DNA from: an uncultured Clostridia bacterium
GTDB taxonomy: Bacteria; Bacillota; Clostridia; TANB77; CAG-508
Direction of reading: 5' to 3'
Length of the DNA stretch: 5,379 nt
Assembly (NCBI GenBank): GCA_944386375.1
Contig: CALXAW010000088.1
Location: forward strand, 1 to 5,379
Every line of letters starts with the position of its first letter. Positions within the stretch are counted from its first letter, which is position 1. The position numbers and the translations under genes were made by a program. The notes under the pieces are model-generated. The model saw only the letters and a list, made by a program, of their open reading frames with translations. It did no database searches and was not told the DNA's origin. Shown here piece after piece: positions 1-5,322 of the stretch.

Positions 1-23
1 TTTTCTTAATCTTCTTCTTTTAA

Positions 24-317
24 TTATTGCCTTAACCTAGTTTCTCCACCTTCTACTATTATTTCGTATACCATATATGCTTGGTTTAGCCCTGCTTGTG
101 GCCATGCATCATGGTGATTGTCTATCATTACTGCTATTGGTCTATCTGTTCCTTGGTATATTTGTACTTGCTTTTCTTCTACTACTTGTGGCTCTTCTGC
201 TATTTGTGGTTCTTCTTTTGGTTGTTTACTTTCATATATTTTATATGCTAATACTCCTCCTGCTACTACAATTAATATTACTAATATTATTATTAATACT
301 TTTGTTCCTTTACTCAT
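24..317 (-). CDS. DUF3048 (YerB-like) membrane-anchored protein, N-terminal part, frame broken near window edge
   Basis: Residues 7-24 form one hydrophobic segment next to a lysine, a signal anchor without a lipobox cysteine. A short acidic linker follows (EEPQ repeated at about 35-38 and 41-44). From about residue 59 (RPIAVMIDNHHDAWPQAGL, then YEIIVEGGETRL) the sequence matches the start of the DUF3048 domain, an extracytoplasmic domain of unknown function known from B. subtilis YerB. The family is normally over 300 residues, but this frame stops after 97. After ETRL the family usually continues with M-A-(I/L)-F-K. Adding one T at about position 33 restores M-A-I-I-K, so a one-base loss probably causes the stop at 24-26. 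The start is ATG at 317, one base after the ybeY stop, with an AAAAGGGG ribosome binding site. This is either a contig-end error or a pseudogene. Family assignment is fairly sure; the break is certain in the sequence as given. Confidence 0.8.
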   Translation of the reverse strand: MSKGTKVLIIILVILIVVAGGVLAYKIYESKQPKEEPQIAEEPQVVEEKQVQIYQGTDRPIAVMIDNHHDAWPQAGLNQAYMVYEIIVEGGETRLRQ

Positions 318-318
318 T

Positions 319-792
319 TTAACCCCTTTTTATATCTAATTTTTCTAATATTTTTTCTTCTTTTTCTCTCATTATTTTTTTGTCTGTTTCTTCTATATGG
401 TCATATCCCATTAAATGATAAAATCCATGTACTACCATATATGCCAATTCTCTTTCAAAACTGTGGTTATATTCTTCTGCTTGCTCTTTTACTTTTTCTA
501 TACAAATAACTATGTCTCCTAATATTTCTTCTTGCAATGGGTTTATGTTTTTTATTACTTTTTCTAGTTCGTTTTTTTCAAACATTGGAAATGATAGTAC
601 ATCTGTTGGCTTTTCGATATTTCTATATTGCTTGTTTATTTTTTGTATGTTTTCTTTGTTTGTTATTGTTATACTTATATATAGTTTAGGATTTGTTATT
701 TTTTCTTGCTTAAAACATTGGTTTATTACTTTTGTTATTATTTTGTTATATGTGTTGTTTTCTTCTACTTCTAAATATTCTAATTGGTACAT
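319..792 (-). CDS. ybeY: Endoribonuclease YbeY / 16S rRNA maturation factor
   Basis: This 157-residue protein has the normal length for UPF0054/YbeY, a zinc-dependent single-strand endoribonuclease that acts in 16S rRNA 3'-end maturation and 70S ribosome quality control in the cytoplasm. The signature VHGFYHLMGYDH is at about residues 121-132. It supplies the three metal-ligand histidines H122, H126 and H132 of the H-x3-H-x5-H motif. The upstream conserved block is also present: N53, YR at 56-57, PTDVLSF at 62-68 and GDI at 92-94. It appears intact and catalytically competent. The ATG directly follows the stop codon of the unknown gene (TAAATG), with only a weak AAGTGG site at 803-798, so translational coupling is likely. 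In many Firmicutes ybeY follows phoH (ybeZ); here it follows an unrecognised gene instead. About 18 of its 20 Ile codons are ATA. Confidence 0.96.
   Translation of the reverse strand: MYQLEYLEVEENNTYNKIITKVINQCFKQEKITNPKLYISITITNKENIQKINKQYRNIEKPTDVLSFPMFEKNELEKVIKNINPLQEEILGDIVICIEKVKEQAEEYNHSFERELAYMVVHGFYHLMGYDHIEETDKKIMREKEEKILEKLDIKRG
323..330 (-). promoter_or_regulatory. Ribosome binding site of the DUF3048 gene, inside the end of ybeY
   Basis: AAAAGGGG lies 5 nt before the ATG at 317. It is made from the last sense codons of ybeY (Lys-Arg-Gly, AAA AGG GGT), so translation of the DUF3048 gene is probably coupled to ybeY. Confidence 0.7.
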
Positions 793-1977
793 TTATGCCA
801 CTTCTTTCTTTTTTGTATAATTACTAGCAGTTTTAAATCCTTTTATTTCTTTCATTACTTCGTAGTCTACCAATTTTCTTTTATAATATTTTATTATTTT
901 TGTATAATCTGTTTTTCCGTTTCTTATTTTTTTCATGTCATCTTTTATAAATAGTATTTCTTTTTGTTTTATATATTCTATAAAGTCTGTTTCTTTTAGT
1001 TTTTCTATTTTTTTGTATTGTTTTAATAAGTTTTTAAATTCTTCTCTTTCTTGTGGATTATCCCAATATATTTTAGATGCTAATAGTTTTATATTATATG
1101 CTTCTAATATTGTTATAAGCATTGAATATGCTCTCTCTCTTTTTGCCGCTATTTTTGTATCTTGTACTAGACATCTTGCATCTTTTAGTAGCTTTTTATA
1201 ACATTGTTCTGCTACTACTAATGGTAAACTATGTGTAAATAATTTTCTGCTTATTCCTAGTAGTATCATATTTTTCTCTATGTTATCTCTTGTGTCTAAT
1301 TTTCCTATTGTAAATCTTTCGTATTTGTCATATTCTTTTACTATATCTTCATAAACTCCGTCTTTGTCGTCATTCATTTTTATTGGTAATATTTTTTGTA
1401 TATATTCTTCTAATGTTGCAAATACTTCTGCATATATCCATTCTTTTGTTGAGTCATATACATCTACACTGTCTGCAAGTTTTATAGAATAGTTTTTTAA
1501 TATTGCTTTATACAACATATCCATTTTAGAAATGTAAAAGCCCATGTATTTATTTAGTGTTTTTTCTTTTCCACTTGTTAATATTCCTTCATAGTCTAGT
1601 TCTAATAGATATTTTTGTTTTCTGTATTTATATTCTACATATTCTGTTTGTTTTAATCTTATTACACCATAATAATCTGATAAAGCTTGCTTTTCAAATT
1701 CTGTAGCTGTATCATTTTTTACTTTTTTGTATATCGAGTCCATTACATATTTATCTAAAGATTCTAAATATGCTGTAAATGCTGCTTCATATTTTTCTTC
1801 TAATTCGGCATCTTGTGTATATGCTTCATATGCTTTTAACAACGCATTTCTCTTTACTGATATAATTATTCCATTTATGCTTACTTTTGTAGGTACTAAC
1901 ATTCTTGTTAGTGTTTTTGTAAGTTTGTTAAAAAATGTTTTGTCTGTTCCTGTAATTCTTAAACTTCTTTCTTCCAT
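793..1977 (-). CDS. Unrecognised helical protein in the usual phoH position (hypothetical)
   Basis: I do not recognise this 394-residue protein. It is rich in Lys, Glu, Tyr and Leu, looks mainly alpha-helical, and has no signal peptide or convincing membrane segment, so it is probably cytoplasmic. There is no Walker A or B motif, so it is not PhoH, and I see no clustered His, Cys or Asp pattern suggesting an enzyme (only two Cys, at about 259 and 269). The N-terminal 30-45 residues are basic and moderately hydrophobic (LVPTKVSINGIIISVKR). The C-terminal third (about 305-394) is strongly charged, lysine-rich and may form coiled-coil helices. A TTG at 1986 could begin the frame, but ATG 1977 has AGAGAGG 9 nt upstream while TTG directly abuts that site, so ATG is preferred. 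It sits between yqfD and ybeY with overlapping signals at both ends. Codon use matches these neighbours, so it looks like a settled operon member. A role linked to sporulation or ribosomes is only inference from position. Confidence 0.9.
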   Translation of the reverse strand: MEERSLRITGTDKTFFNKLTKTLTRMLVPTKVSINGIIISVKRNALLKAYEAYTQDAELEEKYEAAFTAYLESLDKYVMDSIYKKVKNDTATEFEKQALSDYYGVIRLKQTEYVEYKYRKQKYLLELDYEGILTSGKEKTLNKYMGFYISKMDMLYKAILKNYSIKLADSVDVYDSTKEWIYAEVFATLEEYIQKILPIKMNDDKDGVYEDIVKEYDKYERFTIGKLDTRDNIEKNMILLGISRKLFTHSLPLVVAEQCYKKLLKDARCLVQDTKIAAKRERAYSMLITILEAYNIKLLASKIYWDNPQEREEFKNLLKQYKKIEKLKETDFIEYIKQKEILFIKDDMKKIRNGKTDYTKIIKYYKRKLVDYEVMKEIKGFKTASNYTKKKEVA

Positions 1978-1986
1978 GATCCACAA

Positions 1987-1993
1987 CCTCTCT
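1987..1993 (-). promoter_or_regulatory. Ribosome binding site that sets the start of the unknown gene
   Basis: AGAGAGG ends 9 nt before ATG 1977 and has no gap before the alternative TTG at 1986. Its first bases overlap the TAG stop of yqfD (1992-1994), giving stop-coupled reinitiation. This is why the start was placed at 1977. Confidence 0.65.
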
Positions 1994-3176
1994 AAAATTC
2001 TATTTTTTCATTTGTCCCTATATTTTCAAGTACTTCATATGTCATAGATATTTCCACATATTCGCTATTTTTGTATGTATTTACAGTTTTATTTAGTATA
2101 TTTTCTTTATTTTTTATTTCGTTTTCTATTTCTTGTTCTAGTTCTTTTTTCCCTACTTCTAATGCTTCGTTATAGCTATAATTTTGCTCTACTTTGGTTG
2201 TTTCTTTATTGGTTGTTTTTATTATTGAGATTGGCAAATATAAATTTGAAAATATCTTTAATTTTTTTTCTTGTTCTATTGTATCATATAATTCAAATTT
2301 TGAAACCCCTTTTGGCAAATTTATTTTAAAATTATTTATTTTTATTGCATAATTATTTTCTTCTCTTCCTGTTTGCTCATAATTTGTTTGTTTATAATAT
2401 ATTTTTTTGGTTTTTGTGTACCATACTTTTGCCTCTATTTCTCCTATTGCATGTAAATATCTTGGTTCTGTATATTTTCCTTCCATTACTCCTGCAATTA
2501 GTATTGTTCCTTTTTTTACTACATCTCCTACATTTACTATTGCTGTTCCATTTTGTGCATTTATTTTTGTTATTATTCCGTCTTTGTCTGCTACAATATT
2601 ACAATATTCTGTGTCATCTATTATTTGTGGTGCTTCGTCTGCTTTTACTACTTTTACTATGGCATTAGTGCCTTTTAGCTCTATTCCCATCCATGCTACA
2701 TCTTCTCTGTTTAATCTAATAGAATTTATTATTTCTTTTGTGTCTATTTTTCTTTTTTGTGTTCCTACACTTAAACCTGCATTTTGCAAGTCTTGCATTA
2801 TATTTGGTAAGTCTTGATTATTTTCTTCTATAACTTCTATATTCCATACATAATTTGAGCTAAAATATATACAAAATGCTACTATTATTAATAGTAGTAA
2901 AAATATTTTTCTTTTTTTATATTTTTGTAATAAAAATGGAATTCCATGCTTACTTTCTATTTTTACTTTGCATTTTGTTTTTCTACATACTTCTGATATT
3001 TTTTTAAAATCATTTATTCCTATATTTAAGTATAGTTTAACTCCATTTTCTCTTTTTAAATTCCATATTAGTATTTTTTTGTTTGTACATATATTTATAA
3101 ATCTTTCTATATAATAACCTTCTACTACAATTTTTAAATATCCTAATATGTAATTAATAAATATTTTTATAAACAT
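1992..3176 (-). CDS. yqfD: Sporulation protein YqfD (stage IV)
   Basis: This 394-residue protein has the full length and layout of YqfD, a mother-cell membrane protein required for engulfed-forespore development in B. subtilis. A conserved N-terminal cytoplasmic part (about 1-88, with GYYIERFINIC and NGVKLYLNIG) is followed by a basic stretch (KYKKRK) and one transmembrane helix at about 91-108. An extracytoplasmic region follows: a POTRA-like segment (about 110-178, containing REDVAWMGIELKGTNAIVKV) and then a beta-rich segment (about 192-230, NIVADKDGIITKINAQNG, then VGDVVKKGTILIAG) that resembles the biotinyl/lipoyl-like barrel of secretion adaptors. The C-terminal 60 residues are charged. 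The ATG at 3176 has AAGGAG 6 nt upstream, overlapping the yqfC stop. It stands directly after yqfC, as in other spore formers. Assignment is firm; the barrel comparison is my inference from sequence pattern. Confidence 0.93.
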   Translation of the reverse strand: MFIKIFINYILGYLKIVVEGYYIERFINICTNKKILIWNLKRENGVKLYLNIGINDFKKISEVCRKTKCKVKIESKHGIPFLLQKYKKRKIFLLLLIIVAFCIYFSSNYVWNIEVIEENNQDLPNIMQDLQNAGLSVGTQKRKIDTKEIINSIRLNREDVAWMGIELKGTNAIVKVVKADEAPQIIDDTEYCNIVADKDGIITKINAQNGTAIVNVGDVVKKGTILIAGVMEGKYTEPRYLHAIGEIEAKVWYTKTKKIYYKQTNYEQTGREENNYAIKINNFKINLPKGVSKFELYDTIEQEKKLKIFSNLYLPISIIKTTNKETTKVEQNYSYNEALEVGKKELEQEIENEIKNKENILNKTVNTYKNSEYVEISMTYEVLENIGTNEKIEF

Positions 3177-3182
3177 GGTTTT

Positions 3183-3188
3183 CTCCTT
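3183..3188 (-). promoter_or_regulatory. Ribosome binding site of yqfD overlapping the yqfC stop
   Basis: AAGGAG lies 6 nt before the yqfD ATG. Together with the preceding T it contains part of the TAA stop of yqfC (3187-3189), so the two genes are probably translationally coupled. Confidence 0.75.
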
Positions 3189-3471
3189 AATCTATTGTTC
3201 TTTCAATATCTATACTTTCTATTTTTCCTGTTATTTTTATGTCATCTTCTGTCATCTTTTCTAAGTTTAGATTAAATCCATTTATATTTATTACACCTAT
3301 ATATGTGTTTATTCTTACAAAATAATTTTCATATTCTAATATTCCTTTGTAATTTTCTACAATCATTTCTCCAAAACCTACTATTGTTACTTTAGGCTCA
3401 TTTGTACATATTTCTTTTGGCATTTCTAAAATATTATTTAGTTTGTCTAAGCTCGCTTTTTTATTTTTCAT
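3187..3471 (-). CDS. yqfC: Sporulation protein YqfC (YabP/YqfC family)
   Basis: This small 94-residue protein has the usual length for the YabP/YqfC family. The hallmark core is present: P at 27 followed by VTIVGFGEMIVENYKGILEY (about 28-47), then VRINTYIGVININGFNLNLE and the conserved MTEDDIKITGKIESI towards the C-terminus. YqfC of B. subtilis is made in the mother cell under SigE and contributes to sporulation; its biochemical role is not known to me. The paralogue YabP belongs to the yabPQ locus, but the yqfD gene 10 bp downstream identifies this copy as yqfC. The only in-frame start is ATG 3471. Its likely binding site AAAGGA is 13 nt upstream, longer than the usual spacing. A 7-codon mini-frame starting at ATG 3484 overlaps the yqfC start in another frame. 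Confidence 0.93.
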   Translation of the reverse strand: MKNKKASLDKLNNILEMPKEICTNEPKVTIVGFGEMIVENYKGILEYENYFVRINTYIGVININGFNLNLEKMTEDDIKITGKIESIDIERTID

Positions 3472-3484
3472 CTTTTTGTTTCAT

Positions 3485-3490
3485 TCCTTT
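3485..3490 (-). promoter_or_regulatory. Probable ribosome binding site of yqfC with long spacing
   Basis: AAAGGA ends 13 nt before the yqfC ATG, longer than the usual 5-9 nt. It directly abuts ATG 3484 of a 7-codon mini-frame. No better site is present, so yqfC may start less efficiently than its neighbours. Confidence 0.4.
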
Positions 3491-3505
3491 CGCTATAAAC
3501 ACAGT

Positions 3506-3559
3506 AGTTTGTAAAAGATTTAAATTTTAGAATGTCATAGTTTAATTCTTTTCCAAACT
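3506..3559. repeat. Imperfect inverted repeat in the pdaA-yqfC gap
   Basis: The outer arms, AGTTTGTAAAAG (3506-3517) and CTTTTCCAAACT (3548-3559), are reverse complements at 11 of 12 positions. The pairing continues inwards for another 7 positions with one mismatch, giving about 17 pairs in 19 around a loop of about 16 nt. On the minus-strand transcript it has no following U-run, so it is not a normal terminator for pdaA. On the plus strand it is followed by six T, but no plus-strand gene is present. It could be an mRNA processing or stabilising hairpin, an operator, or a weak terminator. Confidence 0.5.
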
Positions 3560-3586
3560 TTTTTCTTTTCTTACGTATTTTTCTAT

Positions 3587-4408
3587 TTATTCAAATTCGT
3601 CTAAACTCCTAAACTCGTATCCCATTTCTTTTATTTGTTTTATTACATCTCCTAAAATGTTGGCATTTGTTTTTGATGTAGAATGTAATAACATTATTTC
3701 TCCATTATGCACATTTGATATTATTTTTTCTTTTGCTTTTTGCTCATCTGGTTGCTTTTTTTCATCCCAGTCTTCGTATGCAAAACTCCACATTACTGTT
3801 TTATACCCTAATGAGTTTGTATATGCTATTGTTCTTTCACTAAATTCTCCTTTTGGTGGTCTAAAATATTTCATTTCATATGCAAATTTTTCGTATAATG
3901 CTTGATGTAAGTCCATTACTTCTTTTTTTATTTGTTCTTCTGTAAGTTCTGGCATACATTTATGGTTTACTGTATGATTTCCTACTATATGCCCTTCTTC
4001 TAGCATTTGTTTAACTAGCTCTTCTTGTGTGTTTAAATAATGGGCTGTTATAAAAAATGTTGCTTTTACATTATTTTCTTTTAACACATCTAATATCTGT
4101 CTTGTATATCCTGCTTCATATCCTTGGTCAAATGTTAAATATATATATGGAGCTTCGCTATTTCCTAAGCATATTCCACCATTTTCTTCTAGCACTTTTT
4201 TATTTTCTGCCCCTACATCTGGTTGTTCATGATTGGTGTTTCTTTTTATTCCCCATTCTATTTTTTTATTACTTAATTCTGAATTTGTTTGCACTACATT
4301 TTCTGTTTCTTCTTTTTTAGAATAAATTACACTTAAACAAAATATTGCTACTAGTAGCAAGCATATTATTATATATTTTATTTCTTTTTTATTTTTTAAA
4401 TTTTTCAT
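3587..4408 (-). CDS. pdaA: PdaA-like delta-lactam-biosynthetic de-N-acetylase (polysaccharide deacetylase, CE4)
   Basis: This 273-residue carbohydrate esterase family 4 (NodB fold) protein is close in length to PdaA. PdaA removes the acetyl group from muramic acid in spore cortex and forms the muramic delta-lactam needed for germination. An N-terminal signal anchor is at about 11-29, so the enzyme acts outside the membrane. Motif 1 is YLTFDQGYEAGYT (about 90-102) with catalytic D94. The usual second Asp is replaced by Gln95; I recall Asn there in B. subtilis PdaA. Motif 2 NHTVNH gives metal-type histidines H145 and H149. Motif 3 is RPPKGEFS (183-190), followed by W207 and motif 5 LLHST with H242. 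GYExGYT is typical of PdaA rather than general chitin deacetylases. ATG 4408 is chosen because GGAGG lies 8 nt upstream; ATG 4423 has no site of its own and overlaps the first bases of that site. The yqfCD genes next door support a sporulation role. Confidence 0.92.
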   Translation of the reverse strand: MKNLKNKKEIKYIIICLLLVAIFCLSVIYSKKEETENVVQTNSELSNKKIEWGIKRNTNHEQPDVGAENKKVLEENGGICLGNSEAPYIYLTFDQGYEAGYTRQILDVLKENNVKATFFITAHYLNTQEELVKQMLEEGHIVGNHTVNHKCMPELTEEQIKKEVMDLHQALYEKFAYEMKYFRPPKGEFSERTIAYTNSLGYKTVMWSFAYEDWDEKKQPDEQKAKEKIISNVHNGEIMLLHSTSKTNANILGDVIKQIKEMGYEFRSLDEFE

Positions 4409-4613
4409 GCTTTTGTCCTCCATCTTTTTGTTTAATCTTATGAATAATATTTAAAATTATTCCTCTACTATTAAGGTCTGTTAAAAAATATAAAAATCGG
4501 ACAAATTTTGAAAATTTATTTTTAAATCCTAAAAAAGAGATATCTTTTGATACCTCTAACATATATATTTTATCTAGAATAACAACTTGTAATTTGCCTA
4601 CATATATTACCAT
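4389..4613 (-). CDS. Small open frame of uncertain reality (74 codons)
   Basis: This frame begins 14 bp after the DUF4230 stop and ends 20 bp inside pdaA. For it: 74 stop-free codons are uncommon at this base composition, and the N-terminus (MVIYVGKLQVV, then DKI) faintly resembles RemA/RemB (DUF370) proteins, which begin with a similar M-x-I-H-x-G, VV and DI pattern. Against it: no ribosome binding site before ATG 4613, no resemblance after residue 25, and the frame runs through both a terminator-like hairpin and a possible pdaA promoter. Its last 15 codons coincide with the pdaA leader. I think it more likely non-coding than coding, and the RemB comparison is from memory only. Confidence 0.25.
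   Translation of the reverse strand: MVIYVGKLQVVILDKIYMLEVSKDISFLGFKNKFSKFVRFLYFLTDLNSRGIILNIIHKIKQKDGGQKHEKFKK
4417..4421 (-). promoter_or_regulatory. Ribosome binding site that sets the pdaA start
   Basis: GGAGG stands 8 nt before ATG 4408 and is the strongest such site in the window. The in-frame ATG at 4423 overlaps its edge (ATGGAGG) and has only an A-rich leader, so it is unlikely to be the start. Confidence 0.8.
4456..4484 (-). promoter_or_regulatory. Possible SigA-type promoter for pdaA
   Basis: TTAACA (4484-4479) and AATAAT (4461-4456) are separated by exactly 17 bp. Each box has one mismatch to TTGACA/TATAAT. The -10 box is about 48 nt from the pdaA ATG and downstream of the terminator-like hairpin, which is a sensible place. 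In DNA this AT-rich such matches also arise by chance. Confidence 0.3.
4531..4557 (-). terminator. Probable intrinsic terminator of the DUF4230 gene
   Basis: On the minus strand AGAGGTATC (4557-4549), loop AAAA, then GATATCTCT (4544-4536) form a 9-bp stem with a single G-U pair. A T-run follows (six T counting the last stem base, 4536-4531). It lies about 70 nt after the DUF4230 stop. The stem is AU-rich and so modest in strength, but position, tetraloop and U-run all fit. It separates the DUF4230 gene from pdaA, though it also lies inside the doubtful 74-codon frame. Confidence 0.55.
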
Positions 4614-4627
4614 TCATTTCGTATATC

Positions 4628-5308
4628 TTATTTTTTTATAGTAAGTTTATAACCTTTTGGAATAGCAGGAGTAAGAATATCTTTAATCACATATTCCGCT
4701 TCCGTTTCAGCAAACTCAAGTATTCCTGTTTGTTCTGCTTCTGTTATACCATCTTGTTCTGCTAAAGCACATGCTTTATTAGCATCTTCCTTTGAATCAA
4801 CATTAAATAATGCTAGTTTTTCGTCAAAATACTTTATATCTTCTTGGTTTACATGACAATCAAACACTTTTGCCTTTGGCACTGTTACTACAATTTCTTT
4901 TGTAACATCATTTGCTTCAACCTTTACCTCTTCAAGGTCAACGCCTGCACTAATCGTTGCAGTATATACCATCGTAAAGTCTGCTCTATTTATTATCATA
5001 GCTCCAGCATCTTTATAATTTTCTATACCTGTAATTTTCAATTTAGCTGTTGTCAATTCACTTGATTTTTCAAGCAACTGGTTTAAGTATGTAAAATCTG
5101 CAGTTGTTTTCGTATTAATAAATTTAGTTCCTATTATGATTATTAACACAATTATAATCAATACAACAATAATTATTAATTTTAATTTAGCTTTTTTTGA
5201 TAATTTATTTAACAAATTAGAACTTTTTTTATTCTTAATTTCTTTTCCATCATCATTAACATATTTTTTATTTTTTACATCATCTTCTATTACTTTTTCA
5301 TTTTTCAT
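4628..5308 (-). CDS. DUF4230 family membrane-anchored protein
   Basis: This 226-residue protein has a charged, lysine-rich cytoplasmic N-terminus (1-42), one very hydrophobic Ile/Val/Leu helix at about 43-60, and an extracytoplasmic domain from about 70. The domain matches DUF4230: LEKSSELTTAKLKITGIENY (80-99), a beta strand with MVYTATISAGVDLEEVKV (113-130), VTVPKAKVFDCHVNQEDIKYF (141-161) and a helical C-terminal part ending ILTPAIPKGYKLTI. The function of DUF4230 is unknown to me. ATG 5308 is preferred over GTG 5317 because AAGGGG lies 8 nt before the ATG, whereas the GTG overlaps that site. It is separated from pdaA by about 220 bp and a probable terminator, so it is likely its own unit. 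Ile codons are mixed (about 13 ATA, 12 ATT, 1 ATC), unlike the near-exclusive ATA of ybeY. Confidence 0.88.
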   Translation of the reverse strand: MKNEKVIEDDVKNKKYVNDDGKEIKNKKSSNLLNKLSKKAKLKLIIIVVLIIIVLIIIIGTKFINTKTTADFTYLNQLLEKSSELTTAKLKITGIENYKDAGAMIINRADFTMVYTATISAGVDLEEVKVEANDVTKEIVVTVPKAKVFDCHVNQEDIKYFDEKLALFNVDSKEDANKACALAEQDGITEAEQTGILEFAETEAEYVIKDILTPAIPKGYKLTIKK

Positions 5309-5316
5309 AAATAACA

Positions 5317-5322
5317 CCCCTT
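5317..5322 (-). promoter_or_regulatory. Ribosome binding site that sets the DUF4230 start
   Basis: AAGGGG lies 8 nt before ATG 5308. The GTG at 5317 uses its last G, so it cannot be served by it. The 57 bp beyond, up to the window edge, hold no gene and no promoter that I can support. Confidence 0.7.

Larger units (their letters stand above)
3472..3586. other. Intergenic gap between pdaA and yqfC
   Basis: These 115 bp are the largest gap between pdaA and the operon downstream. They hold the inverted repeat at 3506-3559 and the yqfC ribosome binding site. I found no convincing SigA promoter and no T-run terminator on the minus strand. Any promoter here would be expected to be SigE-type, but I cannot point to a good match, so pdaA and yqfC may or may not share a transcript. 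Confidence 0.6.

Noticed and set aside
165..217. Tandem repeat in the start of the DUF3048 gene
   Set aside because: Only two loose EEPQ units in a charged linker after the membrane anchor; ordinary low-complexity spacer, not a DNA repeat of interest.
1978..1986. TTG start giving a 397-residue version of the unknown protein
   Set aside because: The Shine-Dalgarno AGAGAGG directly abuts TTG but is 9 nt from ATG 1977.
2407..2817. 136-codon plus-strand open frame opposite yqfD, and similar long plus-strand frames at 77-322, 512-820, 935-1201, 1727-2047, 2075-2329, 2345-2668 and 5136-5345
   Set aside because: All lie antisense to well-supported genes and encode Leu/Phe/Ser-rich products expected from the complement of A-rich coding sequence; none has family resemblance.
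3508..3560. SigE, SigG or SigA promoter for yqfC in the pdaA-yqfC gap
   Set aside because: CATTCTA and ATGACA look like single boxes, but no partner box at proper spacing was found.
4409..4423. ATG 4423 as pdaA start (278 residues)
   Set aside because: No binding site upstream; the ATG overlaps the GGAGG that serves ATG 4408.
5309..5317. GTG 5317 as start of the DUF4230 gene
   Set aside because: It overlaps the AAGGGG binding site, which is ideally spaced for ATG 5308.
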